Source of the DNA: Enterococcus wangshanyuanii
Lineage (GTDB): Bacteria > Bacillota > Bacilli > Lactobacillales > Enterococcaceae
Reading direction: 5' to 3'
Length of the DNA: 64,000 nt
Assembly (NCBI RefSeq): GCF_002197645.1
Contig: NZ_CP021874.1
Span: 1,922,001-1,986,000, forward strand
The first letter of the stretch is position 1; each line of letters opens with the position of its first letter. Below, piece after piece: positions 32,528-41,130 of this stretch. The notes below the pieces were generated by a model. It had not been told where the DNA came from. It did not search any database and saw only the letters and a list, made by a program, of their open reading frames with translations. The position numbers and the translations under genes were made by a program.

Positions 32528-33984
32528 TCAATATGCCTCCATTCCCGATTAGGCTTATAATTTGTTTTTATTGCATCACCGATGATAATCAGTTTTTTTC
32601 TAGCCCGAGTGACAGCAACATACGCCAAGTTTTGATAGTCATTTTCACTTGGTTGATAGGCAACCACATCCCATTCGCTCCCCTGGGATTTGTGAATGGT
32701 CAAGCCGTAAGCTAAATCAAAATTATTTTCTAAATCTTTTTGATTCTTAAAAGTGATAATTTCTTCACTATCTTTCTTTTTGGCACTATATGCAGAAATG
32801 ATTTGGAAAATTTGGCCATTGTAAAATCGGTCTTTTTCGTTTGTTTTCGCAACAATCATGTCATTGATACTAAAATTAGGTGATACAGTGACCGAACCAT
32901 GTTTGACTCGTTGCTGTTCATTGATCACTTTGACATTATGATTCGTAAAGGATAATGCTACTTCTGCCCCTCTTTTGAATGCTTCATCTGAATCACTTAC
33001 GACCTCTATATTTGGCATTGGCATATTGGAATTTTGTGGAATACCTAATATTTCTCTTCCCAATGCGATGATGTCTGCAGATTCAGACCGCCAGTTTTCT
33101 TTTAACTCAGCCGTTTTGAAAATTTCTTGCAGACGTTCAAAAGGACGACCGTACTCAATTGGTTCAAGTTGGTTTTTATCCCCAACAAAAATTAGCTGCT
33201 GCTGATCATAGATTCGCATTAATTTAGCAAATAATGGGGTTGATAACATGCCGCTTTCATCGATTACGATTGCATCACAATTTGCGGGATTATAAACAAA
33301 ACTGTGGATTGTCTGAACTTTTACTTTACTCCCCTTTATTTTTGACTGTAATGCCTCTCTTGCTTTATGAGTAGGCGCCAGCACAGCCACATGCTTTCCA
33401 TTCAATTCCAACTGCTTGATTATTTCTGCAGTCACAAAGCTCTTTCCAGTTCCGGCTCCACCAACCAAACATGAAAATTGATGTTTTACACAAGTTTCCA
33501 AAGCTTCTCGTTGTTCTTTACTTATATTCAAGTGTTGGTCATATACCTGATTAAATGTTAATTTGTTTCGAGGAAGACTCCGGATCGATTTTGCAACATA
33601 AAGTGTGTCTTTTGTCGTTAGATAATATGGTTCTTCATATAAGACAACACCAGTTCCTTTCAAATCATCGATGTGAAGGGCTACGATATCACTCCTTGTT
33701 TGTTGCATCTTTGTAGTAACATCAACGAAAACTTTAGCTGCTCTTTCTTGTTCTTCAGTATAATTAATTCCATATCGCACGATTGCATTTTTAGCATTTT
33801 TGAACGCGTACCTGTCAAGTTCCATAAAAACCATGAACGGATTTTCTACTTCCAAGAGCTGATCAAAGAAATCAACCGGGTTGTATCGATCGGCTCGTCC
33901 ATTATAATTTTTTGTGTTCTTGACAAAGGCATAAGTATACGTACTTTTAATATTTTCTTGTAATGCTTTTGAATAGTTCTTCAT
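32524..33984 (-). CDS. RecD-like superfamily 1 DNA helicase
   Basis: The 486-residue protein shows helicase motifs in order: GGAGTGKSF (Walker A), VIDESGML (motif II), FVGDKNQLEPI (III), TIHKSQGSEWD (V) and YVAVTRARKKL (VI). It should unwind DNA 5' to 3' during phage replication. The N-terminal 150 residues are not recognised. It overlaps both neighbours by four bases. Confidence 0.88.
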   Translation of the reverse strand: MKNYSKALQENIKSTYTYAFVKNTKNYNGRADRYNPVDFFDQLLEVENPFMVFMELDRYAFKNAKNAIVRYGINYTEEQERAAKVFVDVTTKMQQTRSDIVALHIDDLKGTGVVLYEEPYYLTTKDTLYVAKSIRSLPRNKLTFNQVYDQHLNISKEQREALETCVKHQFSCLVGGAGTGKSFVTAEIIKQLELNGKHVAVLAPTHKAREALQSKIKGSKVKVQTIHSFVYNPANCDAIVIDESGMLSTPLFAKLMRIYDQQQLIFVGDKNQLEPIEYGRPFERLQEIFKTAELKENWRSESADIIALGREILGIPQNSNMPMPNIEVVSDSDEAFKRGAEVALSFTNHNVKVINEQQRVKHGSVTVSPNFSINDMIVAKTNEKDRFYNGQIFQIISAYSAKKKDSEEIITFKNQKDLENNFDLAYGLTIHKSQGSEWDVVAYQPSENDYQNLAYVAVTRARKKLIIIGDAIKTNYKPNREWRHIE

Positions 33985-35801
33985 CGATATATCACTTCCA
34001 CTTCTTTTTCAGGCAATCCGTCTAAGATTGCTTGAGCTTTTGTTTTCTCTATTAATTCAGTCGCTTCGTCATGCCATTTTTCCATTTCAGGGTTGTCTAA
34101 GGTGTCCTTTAAATACATATATACTTGTCTGTATGTTTCATTTCGGCTACCTTCTGGGACACCGTGATCCAATACCTCTGCTAACAATCTAGCTTGTGCG
34201 TGATTAAACGTTAACAATGACTTAGAACTATTAGAAAAATCGACCACATTACTCATTGTTTTTCGTTTAGCAGGTCTAAACTGTTCCACGTTGACCATTG
34301 TGCCAATAATTGTCGAAACGTCTGAAACTGCCAGTGGATAGCCCATAAGTTGAGCTACTTTTTTACTTACCTCATCTATTTCTAGTTCCAACATTTTCGC
34401 TACACCAGTAACAACATTTTTATATTCTTCTTTGTTCATTTCACAATCTGCCATCAAGATGATTCTCCAACGGTTAGATCGATCAAAGTAGTATTTTGCT
34501 GTTGGGTAAATTAAACCGAATAATCCTTGACCTTCTAATTTCTCTTCTAATTCTTCTCGTGTATACTCAACATTGTCGATATCTATTGAAATTAAGCGAC
34601 GGCCTCCCATGTAATTGTTATCTGATCGTTCGTTGTTTTTAAAAGTTCCATCAATAAAATACGCGAGCTGATACTTCTTGATATGTTTATATTCTTGTTC
34701 GGTGGTAGCGCCTGATAGTAATTCAATGCCACCAACTTTTTCAGCCTCTATATTGTCGACGTCATCCAGGAATGATTGTAAGGTTTCCGAAGGACTATGT
34801 TGCATATCGCTTCCAACAAATCCTTTTTTTATGTTCAAAGGGATTTCTATTGACAAAATACTTTGCAATAATTGTTCTTGTTGAGAGGCCAAAGCCTCTT
34901 CTTGTTGTTCTTCTGTTCGCAATTCCTCTTCGAATATATCTGTCTCATCTTTATATTCAAAACCAGTAAATTCAAATGCAACATTCGGGATAACGATCCA
35001 GCGAGCATTTTCACGCCCAATTTTTTTATTAGAAGTTAGTTGATAAATCCCTAATTCTTTGATATCTTTCATTGCATTCGCTAAATCATGAGAACCTACA
35101 ATACTTTTATATTCTGTAGGCTTCATGAACCATTCTTGATCGACTTGGCGAAAAACTGTTGCTTGTAATTTAGTAAGAGCGTTCAATATCTCTTCTTCTG
35201 CCACAAGTCCTTTTTGGTAAAGTGCAAACATCATTCTATCTGCCTCTTCCACGTCACCTAACTCGTTAACAATGATTGTTGGATCAGCATTTCTGTTTCT
35301 GATTTGAACGAAACCAATTTCACTTTGATAAAGAAAGCGATGTCCATCATATTGTAGATTGAGTGATTGATCATCCAAGACCACTATAGATGGTTTATTC
35401 CATACCACTCTTCGTTTATCGATAACAAGGGTGCGTTCAGCATTTTTATAGATCATCATGCTTTCTTCAAAAGCATCGGCAATATTCAAATCAAGATTTT
35501 TACTTGAAAATGTGCTTCCCTTGATAACACTAGTCACATAATTTATTTTTTTTACATAAACAACTTTTTTTCTGTGCGTCTCAGTAATAAAGTTTTGCGA
35601 TAAGTTCAAACTGGAAAATGTTGCAATGTCCTCTTTGTCTAAGCCCATTTTAAGGAGCAATTCAAACGTTCTGCTGTATCCTCCAATGGCCACAAATAAA
35701 ACCTCGTCCATTCTCGTATGTTTTGTCAAACTAGTAGAATTAATTCTGTTATATATCTTTTTTAGGTTCTTTTTCGATTTGTCGAAAATTATTTCTCCCA
35801 C
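33981..35801 (-). CDS. Replication protein with archaeo-eukaryotic-type primase domain
   Basis: The C-terminal part contains LISIDIDNVEY and, about 45 residues on, RSNRWRIILMAD, which fit the catalytic and nucleotide-binding motifs of archaeo-eukaryotic primase/PrimPol-like domains. The N-terminal 300 residues are helical and may bind the origin. The frame is open from 35852 but the best ribosome binding site (AAAGGAG) favours GTG 35801, though 11 bases is long; ATG 35822 is another option. It follows the iteron region, as expected for an initiator or primase. Confidence 0.65.
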   Translation of the reverse strand: MGEIIFDKSKKNLKKIYNRINSTSLTKHTRMDEVLFVAIGGYSRTFELLLKMGLDKEDIATFSSLNLSQNFITETHRKKVVYVKKINYVTSVIKGSTFSSKNLDLNIADAFEESMMIYKNAERTLVIDKRRVVWNKPSIVVLDDQSLNLQYDGHRFLYQSEIGFVQIRNRNADPTIIVNELGDVEEADRMMFALYQKGLVAEEEILNALTKLQATVFRQVDQEWFMKPTEYKSIVGSHDLANAMKDIKELGIYQLTSNKKIGRENARWIVIPNVAFEFTGFEYKDETDIFEEELRTEEQQEEALASQQEQLLQSILSIEIPLNIKKGFVGSDMQHSPSETLQSFLDDVDNIEAEKVGGIELLSGATTEQEYKHIKKYQLAYFIDGTFKNNERSDNNYMGGRRLISIDIDNVEYTREELEEKLEGQGLFGLIYPTAKYYFDRSNRWRIILMADCEMNKEEYKNVVTGVAKMLELEIDEVSKKVAQLMGYPLAVSDVSTIIGTMVNVEQFRPAKRKTMSNVVDFSNSSKSLLTFNHAQARLLAEVLDHGVPEGSRNETYRQVYMYLKDTLDNPEMEKWHDEATELIEKTKAQAILDGLPEKEVEVIYR

Positions 35802-35858
35802 TTGTTTTATCACTCCTTTCATGGTAAACTTAGTTAAACATTCGAATAGCAATTTATC

Positions 35859-36189
35859 AGATATACCCTTAAAACTTTGTGAAAAGTTACAAAAAAGGGT
35901 ATATCTTTCTATTTATCTATATTATTAGTATTTAAATATACTAGGTGTAACTTTGTAACCAAATCGCTACATCCTTTGGGAGAGTAAGACTTAGAGTGGT
36001 TACAGAAAAGTTACAAACATGGTTACAGTTACAAAAGTTTTTAGTATTTTTTGAAATCCGAGGTTATTTATTGCTCTGTGTAACCACTTTGTAACTTTTT
36101 TTGTAACCTCGCTCAATCTCATGTGGCTCTAAAGCTCAAATAGGTTTTTGGCACTTTGTGAAAAATACGTTTGTAACCATGTTTGTAAC
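35859..36189. other. Putative replication origin with TTGTAAC iterons
   Basis: This 340-base gene-free stretch holds eight copies of TTGTAAC or its complement, at 35886, 35953, 36010, 36028, 36089, 36101, 36171 and 36183, plus several GGTTACA variants. A 10-bp stem AGATATACCC / GGGTATATCT (35859-35868, 35897-35906) and an AT-rich segment follow on the primase side. Iterons plus AT-rich DNA next to replication genes suggest the phage origin or an autoregulated promoter region. Confidence 0.6.
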
Positions 36190-36195
36190 CACTTT

Positions 36196-36717
36196 TTAGA
36201 ACGGTAAATCATCATCTGAAATGTCAATAGTCGATCCTGTTCCACCGAATGGATCATTGATTTCATCTTCCATTGGTCCAAAATCGTAATTTCGATAAGG
36301 ATAATTGGGATTCTTTTTGTTTTCGGTGATTGATAAATTCATCAAGAATTGACTACCAAGTACTTTTTCCAATGCCATTGCCGCCGTATACTCATCTTCC
36401 AAATCTTTCTTTGTAAATTCAATTCCTGCCATTGCTGCTAATTTGAGCAATGTACGTCCATTTTTTTCTAATACAAAAACTGGAAGTCCATCATCAAATG
36501 AAATATAAATCACTTCTAAGCGATTCTTGTCTTTCCCTGAAACAACCTCCAAAGTAATCGCAAGTTGCGTTTGTTCATGTTTATTTACGTCCGCTTGTGC
36601 TGATTTCAATCGAACAGGGTATGTTCCTGAGTCTAGCTTAGAGTTTGTTGCTACCTTATCTTTCTTTGGATCAAATCCTTCTTTTTTGATGTTGCTTAAA
36701 GTGTCTAATAGTCCCAT
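36196..36717 (-). CDS. DUF669 protein with SSB-like C-terminal tip
   Basis: The 173-residue protein fits DUF669 (GTYPVRLKSAQADVNKHEQT, LPVFVLEKNGRTLLKLA). It ends in the acidic tip DISDDDLPF, nearly identical to the protein-interaction tip of bacterial single-stranded-DNA-binding proteins. The prophage has no separate ssb gene, so this may serve as its ssDNA-binding protein. It lies next to a RecA/Sak4-like ATPase. Confidence 0.75.
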   Translation of the reverse strand: MGLLDTLSNIKKEGFDPKKDKVATNSKLDSGTYPVRLKSAQADVNKHEQTQLAITLEVVSGKDKNRLEVIYISFDDGLPVFVLEKNGRTLLKLAAMAGIEFTKKDLEDEYTAAMALEKVLGSQFLMNLSITENKKNPNYPYRNYDFGPMEDEINDPFGGTGSTIDISDDDLPF

Positions 36718-36719
36718 GT

Positions 36720-37424
36720 TTATTTCTCCTTCTCATTTGTATTTTGTAATATTGGAAGCAAATCCATTTGATTAATGGTTTGCAAATTACCGATTAGTTG
36801 ATCTTTTGCTCGGGTTGTTTGTGTTGGCTGCAGAACGATTACTCGCTCTTCTTTTTGGGTTTCTTGATTGTTGATAATAACTAAACGACCTACCAAAGGG
36901 ACGATCCCCATAATAGCGTCAAGGTTCCTGACGTCTGGTTGAAACTGCGTGTAGACTCTGCCTGATTCCATCGTCACTTCTACTTTCTTTTCGTGAGCGA
37001 AAATCAATATATTTTTACCTAATGATTTTAAACTCGCGATAAAATCAAGCAATACACGATCAATTACACCGTAGTCTTTAATTTCGGGCATTCCGCTTTT
37101 TGATTCAGTTGATTTCTCATTCAACCAAAACTTTTGGAAAGTTGATAAATTGTCAATTACTACATTATCGAACTCAGAACTGTGCTTTAATAAGTAACGA
37201 TAAAAATCGCCTAACTCATCAAATGGCTTCTTATTGTCCATTACATGGATTTCAATATCTTTTAATTTTGCTAAAACGTGATACATTCCATCGACTGAAA
37301 ACAGAATCGTTCGACCAGTTAATGATTTAACCATGCTCGTTTTGCCTTTACCAGGTTCTGAGTAAACTAAGGTAGTCCAATGATCAAACCGATTGATGTT
37401 CTCTGATTTGAGTATTTTAGCCAT
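36720..37424 (-). CDS. Sak4-like RecA-fold ATPase
   Basis: The 234-residue protein has Walker A SEPGKGKTS near residue 20 and Walker B DNVVIDNL near 95, followed by FAHEKKVE; this is the AAA_24/phage nucleotide-binding group that includes the single-strand-annealing recombinase Sak4. It probably promotes recombination together with the DUF669 protein and the nuclease next door. Confidence 0.8.
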   Translation of the reverse strand: MAKILKSENINRFDHWTTLVYSEPGKGKTSMVKSLTGRTILFSVDGMYHVLAKLKDIEIHVMDNKKPFDELGDFYRYLLKHSSEFDNVVIDNLSTFQKFWLNEKSTESKSGMPEIKDYGVIDRVLLDFIASLKSLGKNILIFAHEKKVEVTMESGRVYTQFQPDVRNLDAIMGIVPLVGRLVIINNQETQKEERVIVLQPTQTTRAKDQLIGNLQTINQMDLLPILQNTNEKEK

Positions 37425-37435
37425 TAAATCCCCTC

Positions 37436-38221
37436 CTAACTAATTAATTCTTCTGAAGATACAAACCCAGATAATTCTTTATGCCCCCTGCAATAATCAC
37501 ATTTTCCGCACATTCTAGGTTTTATTTCACCATTCTTTACACCTGAAACTCGTTCTAAATTCCCTTTGATGTTATTCAACGATACAACAAGTAACTCTTC
37601 CCTAATTTCGATTGCTTCTAAATCACAAGGGGATTGTTTGCTGACCGCGATAATATATGGTGTGAATTCTTTTTTGTATTTCTGCTCCAAAAGATTCTTA
37701 TAAATGGCCATTTGTTCGTAGTAGCCATAGGCTTCAACAAAAGGTATCCAAACTCTACGATTTTCAGACCAAATTTTCTTATGAATATCTGCAGTAGTTT
37801 TTATATCTACAAAATACCCTTGTTCAATATTTAAGCAGTCGATTTTCCCTTTCCAATGTTCTCCGTGCAATTTTCCAGTGATGATAACTTCTTTCTCACC
37901 TTGATATAGATTGTTAAAAAAAGTATCTTTTTTCAGTCGTTGCACCATCTCTTCTGCTACAATAAAAGCTGCTCTTAACTTCCCTTGCTTCGTTAACATT
38001 TCGGGTTCGTGATCTTTTTTAAATTGCTCGTGTGCTTCATCACCTTCAAATGCTGAGTGGACATAGTTACCGACTAAAAAGGCTTCTGTGTTCTCTTTAG
38101 GTATTTCACCAGTCAATTCTGCTAACGCTTTTGCTTCGCACACTGTGAAGCTTTTATACTGTGATGCGGACATGAACTCCCATTGTTTCTCATAATAATT
38201 TTCATCATTCAAAGTTGTCAT
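37436..38221 (-). CDS. PD-(D/E)XK exonuclease (DUF3799-like)
   Basis: The 261-residue protein contains GKIDCLNIEQGYFVDIKTT, the D...(D)xK core of PD-(D/E)XK nucleases, and a C-terminal CGKCDYCRGHK that could bind iron-sulfur or zinc as in AddB/RecB-like enzymes. It is likely the exonuclease partner of the recombinase. Confidence 0.78.
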   Translation of the reverse strand: MTTLNDENYYEKQWEFMSASQYKSFTVCEAKALAELTGEIPKENTEAFLVGNYVHSAFEGDEAHEQFKKDHEPEMLTKQGKLRAAFIVAEEMVQRLKKDTFFNNLYQGEKEVIITGKLHGEHWKGKIDCLNIEQGYFVDIKTTADIHKKIWSENRRVWIPFVEAYGYYEQMAIYKNLLEQKYKKEFTPYIIAVSKQSPCDLEAIEIREELLVVSLNNIKGNLERVSGVKNGEIKPRMCGKCDYCRGHKELSGFVSSEELIS

Positions 38222-38235
38222 ATTTCCACATCCTC

Positions 38236-38592
38236 TTATAAATTATCTAAAATTCGCAAAATAGAATTACCTAGTTTTAAATGGATGTCGATATCATCTG
38301 TTAAATCAAAGTCATCCATGTAACGATTTAATAATTTTGTATATGCCTCTTTTTTGATCTCAATCTTCTGCGCGGTAGCAGAATTTATATTTTCCGCCTC
38401 ATATTCGTCGAGCGTTTCGATTTTACGACCATCTGTATCTTGTTTTACCTTGATAAAGTTATCTCGCTTCAACTGGCTGATGTACGCTTTTACAGAATTT
38501 TCATTAATGTCCAATTCTTGTGCAATTTCTTGATTGGTCGCAGTCGGATTAGCTTGAATGAATTTCGCTACCCGTTTCTTTCTTGTATTCAT
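38236..38592 (-). CDS. Winged-helix phage protein
   Basis: The 118-residue protein begins with a helix-turn-helix (TNQEIAQELDINENSVKAYIS) and wing, then a helical C-terminus. It overlaps the next gene by 44 bases. A DNA-binding role in replication or early control is inferred. Confidence 0.65.
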   Translation of the reverse strand: MNTRKKRVAKFIQANPTATNQEIAQELDINENSVKAYISQLKRDNFIKVKQDTDGRKIETLDEYEAENINSATAQKIEIKKEAYTKLLNRYMDDFDLTDDIDIHLKLGNSILRILDNL

Positions 38593-38839
38593 TTTTCTTC
38601 CATCCCTCCAATAGGTTTATTTGGCTTTGTAATAAGAAAATGTAATCATCTAACTCGAAATTCACACTTTCATCCATTGCTTCGAATTTGTCTCTCACTA
38701 CTGGGACATCCGAATCCTGATAAACAGAAATGACGTTTCCTGAAAATAGATCCATAATTAGTGAAGAACCTGGACGTCCATTGTTTTCATGCATAATCAA
38801 ACGATTAGGTATCGTATCATGCCAGTAAAGTTGTGCCAT
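38549..38839 (-). CDS. Hypothetical phage protein, 96 residues
   Basis: The product starts MAQLYWHDTIPNRLIMHENN and ends in a charged helix (INLLEGWKKNEYKKETG). Its start abuts the stop of a short upstream frame. No family is recognised. Confidence 0.6.
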   Translation of the reverse strand: MAQLYWHDTIPNRLIMHENNGRPGSSLIMDLFSGNVISVYQDSDVPVVRDKFEAMDESVNFELDDYIFLLQSQINLLEGWKKNEYKKETGSEIHSS

Positions 38840-39013
38840 TTACCTCTCACGTCCTTTCGAGATTAAATTATTTCTCATCTGTTTCGCCTTTTCTAGGCTG
38901 AATACAATTACATCATCAAAAAATTCGTGATCTACATAAACTACATCAGTTCCTCGCTCCTCTAGTTCCGAAATTATCCAGTCTAAATGTTCAATAGTAG
39001 TCTCTATTTCAGA
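38840..39013 (-). CDS. Short open frame without a standard start
   Basis: The frame reads EIETTIEHLDWIISELEERG and on to KAKQMRNNLISKGRER before TAA, with good codon use and a stop that abuts the next start. Upstream, AAAGGACGTGAT ends in an in-frame TGA, and no ATG, GTG or TTG is available; ATT at 38995 is the only near-start. It may have lost its start by mutation. Confidence 0.4.
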   Translation of the reverse strand, partial: SEIETTIEHLDWIISELEERGTDVVYVDHEFFDDVIVFSLEKAKQMRNNLISKGRER

Positions 39014-39053
39014 TCACGTCCTTTCATGGTATAATTAATAAAATTGATTTATA

Positions 39054-39332
39054 TTATTGGCCTTCTTCGTCTGCAAACGAAGTTGGCTCTTTTTGTAGTT
39101 TAGAAAGTCGATCATAACTAATCACCGTACGATCTCCATTGCTAAATTCCACAGTTGCTGCACAATTACCTTTATTGATAATTTTTACTACCACATCACA
39201 ATCGATTAATGCTTGATCACCAATCTCCAAATCATTAGGTATTTTCTTACGTGCTTTCCTTGTATTATTTACAAAGCCGATTGAATAGATACTACTTGCT
39301 GATCTGTGTAGCTTTCTTTCTGGTGCTGACAT
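39054..39332 (-). CDS. Hypothetical phage protein, 92 residues
   Basis: The N-terminus is basic (RKLHRSASSIYSIGF, TRKARKKIP) and the C-terminal half looks beta-rich (VEFSNGDRTVISYDRLSK). It is preceded by GGGAGG. No function is recognised. Confidence 0.55.
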   Translation of the reverse strand: MSAPERKLHRSASSIYSIGFVNNTRKARKKIPNDLEIGDQALIDCDVVVKIINKGNCAATVEFSNGDRTVISYDRLSKLQKEPTSFADEEGQ

Positions 39333-39345
39333 TTGATTTCCTCCC

Positions 39346-39516
39346 TTAATTAATTATTTTTCGTTTTCTGCCATTAACATTGATCATCTTAGGCAGTTCA
39401 AACGTCTTGTTGACCACGTATACAGCGATCATGAGTAAGCCTGCCCATTTAGGCACTGTAACCAATAGCAATGCTAGTGGAACGTCTAGTAGTGCGTTAA
39501 TTAGTTTTGATTTCAT
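39346..39516 (-). CDS. Small membrane protein, 56 residues
   Basis: ATG 39516 follows AAAGGAGCACCAAA. The product has one or two hydrophobic segments (LIALLDVPLALLLVTVP-like N-terminus and WAGLLMIAVYVV) and a basic tail (NGRKRKIIN). It closes a run of small early genes. Confidence 0.65.
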   Translation of the reverse strand: MKSKLINALLDVPLALLLVTVPKWAGLLMIAVYVVNKTFELPKMINVNGRKRKIIN

Positions 39517-39542
39517 TTTGGTGCTCCTTTCTTAAATTCATA

Positions 39543-39571
39543 TTGTTGTAAATGTTTCACCTTGGTATACT
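39543..39571 (+). promoter_or_regulatory. Promoter for the plus-strand 69-residue gene
   Basis: TTGTTG (39543-39548) and TATACT (39566-39571), spaced 17 bases, lie about 35 bases upstream of the ATG. Confidence 0.5.
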
Positions 39572-39609
39572 TAATACGTTGAACTGGTTGTATAGAGAGG
39601 AGTCCTTCT

Positions 39610-39819
39610 ATGCCAAAAAGAATTTCAGTTACTTCAGAAGACAGCAATGGAAGAAATCAAAATTTTCATGACAATTTTAAAGGTACAAATATGACTAGAA
39701 ACCAATTCGTTAAAGAGATTAAAAACGGTAATTACGAGAATTATCACGTTAGAAACATTAATGGAATTGATACCCCCGTATCAAACCCAGATAAAGCAAG
39801 AAACAACAACTTAGATTAG
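39610..39819 (+). CDS. Plus-strand small protein embedded in the minus operon, 69 residues
   Basis: The product contains FHDNFKGTNMTRNQFVKEIK and YHVRNINGIDTPVSNPD, a pattern seen in a small conserved family of Lactobacillales. It has its own promoter and AGAGAGGAG site and runs opposite to the early operon. Its stop overlaps the stop of a converging minus-strand gene. Role unknown; independent expression in the lysogen is likely. Confidence 0.6.
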   Translation: MPKRISVTSEDSNGRNQNFHDNFKGTNMTRNQFVKEIKNGNYENYHVRNINGIDTPVSNPDKARNNNLD

Positions 39820-39950
39820 TTCTTAAACTCGACCAGTTCAACATTTATAGAATCATGAGTTATTAGATTGTCATCATTAAGACTAGCTAATAAGTTGCCT
39901 TCTCTGTCAGTTACGATGATCTCTTTTATGTCTTTATCATTGATTTTCAT
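39816..39950 (-). CDS. Hypothetical small protein, 44 residues
   Basis: ATG 39950 follows AAAGGAGTGACCGAT. The acidic product begins MKINDKDIKEIIVTDREGN. It converges on the plus-strand 69-residue gene with a four-base overlap of stops. Confidence 0.6.
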   Translation of the reverse strand: MKINDKDIKEIIVTDREGNLLASLNDDNLITHDSINVELVEFKN

Positions 39951-40023
39951 ATCGGTCACTCCTTTCTAATTTTGGGTATACTTTATCTATCAGCAAGTGG
40001 TCCGCTGAAATAAAATAAGCGAG

Positions 40024-40239
40024 GTGTTTAAAATTAAAATTAATCCTGAAAAATTTGCTTTAGCATGTGTCGCAAGTTTTCAAAATGATAATTCTTCTTT
40101 CACAAGTGGAGATGTTATTGATGATAAACTTTCGCATTACCAAAATGCTTATTCAGCAGCTTTAAAGCACAACAAAAGAGAATCTGTAAAACTCGATGAC
40201 TCTCTCAAGCAACTTGATGAAGAGCCATTCTCATACTAA
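40024..40239 (+). CDS. Plus-strand small protein, 71 residues
   Basis: The frame opens at GTG 40024, but GAGG immediately precedes that codon, so an ATT at 40033 (six to seven bases after GAGGTG) is a possible non-standard start. The product is a soluble helical protein (FALACVASFQND, SAALKHNKRESVKLDDSL). It is followed 30 bases later by a membrane-anchored protein on the same strand, forming a two-gene cassette. Confidence 0.5.
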   Translation: MFKIKINPEKFALACVASFQNDNSSFTSGDVIDDKLSHYQNAYSAALKHNKRESVKLDDSLKQLDEEPFSY

Positions 40240-40319
40240 ATTCAATTTAAATAATTTAGAGTAGGTGAAATATTATAGTTGATTATATTAGTCCCTTCGA
40301 CGAACAGTTTCTCGAGTAT

Positions 40320-40991
40320 ATGAAGAAGCAACAAGAAATGTTCGCGCCAATAAAAGAACGTTACGAGCTACTTAATGCAGCATTAGAACCAAATAGACAA
40401 ATTATTGAAGCTGTATCAGAAAACCTCCGACCTTACATTGAACACTTAAACTCAATAACAAGACTAATCAACATTTCTCCTCCTGTATTACCCAATTTTA
40501 TTTCTGAAGATACGGAAGAGTATGACACTGAACAAGTAAAATCTAATATTATCTCTCTAGAGGATCGTTTGCATGATCTTGCTAAGGAACAAGAATTATC
40601 TGATCATGATCAAAAATTACTCGAAAAGGCTCTTGTATTCATTAGCAACCAGTCTTCGGAAAACTCTACAGAGCTTAGAGATAACTCTATCGCTACAGCC
40701 GATCCAAACGCAGAAATCAAGGATGCAGACGCAGATAATGGGTGTAACGAACTTAATGAAACGGGTAACCCCGAAAATGAAAAACAGGTTGTAGACAAAT
40801 TTCCAAATAGTAACCCCTCCTTTGTGGAAAAATTATTTTCTAAAGAGACTTTCCAAGAAGAAGCAATTAGCTTCATTCATCAGTCTGTTTATAATTGGGT
40901 CCTGTTAGCTTCTGTCGGTAAATTAGATCCACTGATTTTAGCTATTTCAGTTGTTACATTACTAAGAATTCTGATTCCTAAGAAAGATTAG
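40320..40991 (+). CDS. Plus-strand tail-anchored helical protein
   Basis: From ATG 40320 the product has 223 residues: a helical N-terminus, an acidic, Asn-rich middle and a C-terminal transmembrane segment (WVLLASVGKLDPLILAIS) ending RILIPKKD. The frame is open upstream to 40269 with protein-like sequence (VDYISPFDEQFLEY) and GGTGA before ATT/ATA, so the true start may be a rare codon near 40272-40275. The cassette runs against the early genes, suggesting lysogen-expressed cargo such as exclusion or abortive infection; this is inference. Confidence 0.55.
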   Translation: MKKQQEMFAPIKERYELLNAALEPNRQIIEAVSENLRPYIEHLNSITRLINISPPVLPNFISEDTEEYDTEQVKSNIISLEDRLHDLAKEQELSDHDQKLLEKALVFISNQSSENSTELRDNSIATADPNAEIKDADADNGCNELNETGNPENEKQVVDKFPNSNPSFVEKLFSKETFQEEAISFIHQSVYNWVLLASVGKLDPLILAISVVTLLRILIPKKD

Positions 40992-41130
40992 TTCCTATTT
41001 CAAATTTTATCGAAGCCGATTCGTCCGCCAACGTTTTGGCTTCTTTTAACAATTCAACATATCGTTCAGCTTTTTTAGTCGCTTCATCAATTCCACTTAC
41101 TTCTACTTCAATATTTACTGATTCATTCAT
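40978..41130 (-). CDS. Small helical phage protein, 50 residues
   Basis: ATG 41130 follows GGAGGAAAAGG and overlaps the stop of the upstream membrane gene by four bases. The product (VEVSGIDEATKKAERYVELL) belongs to a short family common in Firmicute phages. It converges with the plus-strand cassette, overlapping by 14 bases. Confidence 0.65.
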   Translation of the reverse strand: MNESVNIEVEVSGIDEATKKAERYVELLKEAKTLADESASIKFEIGTNLS

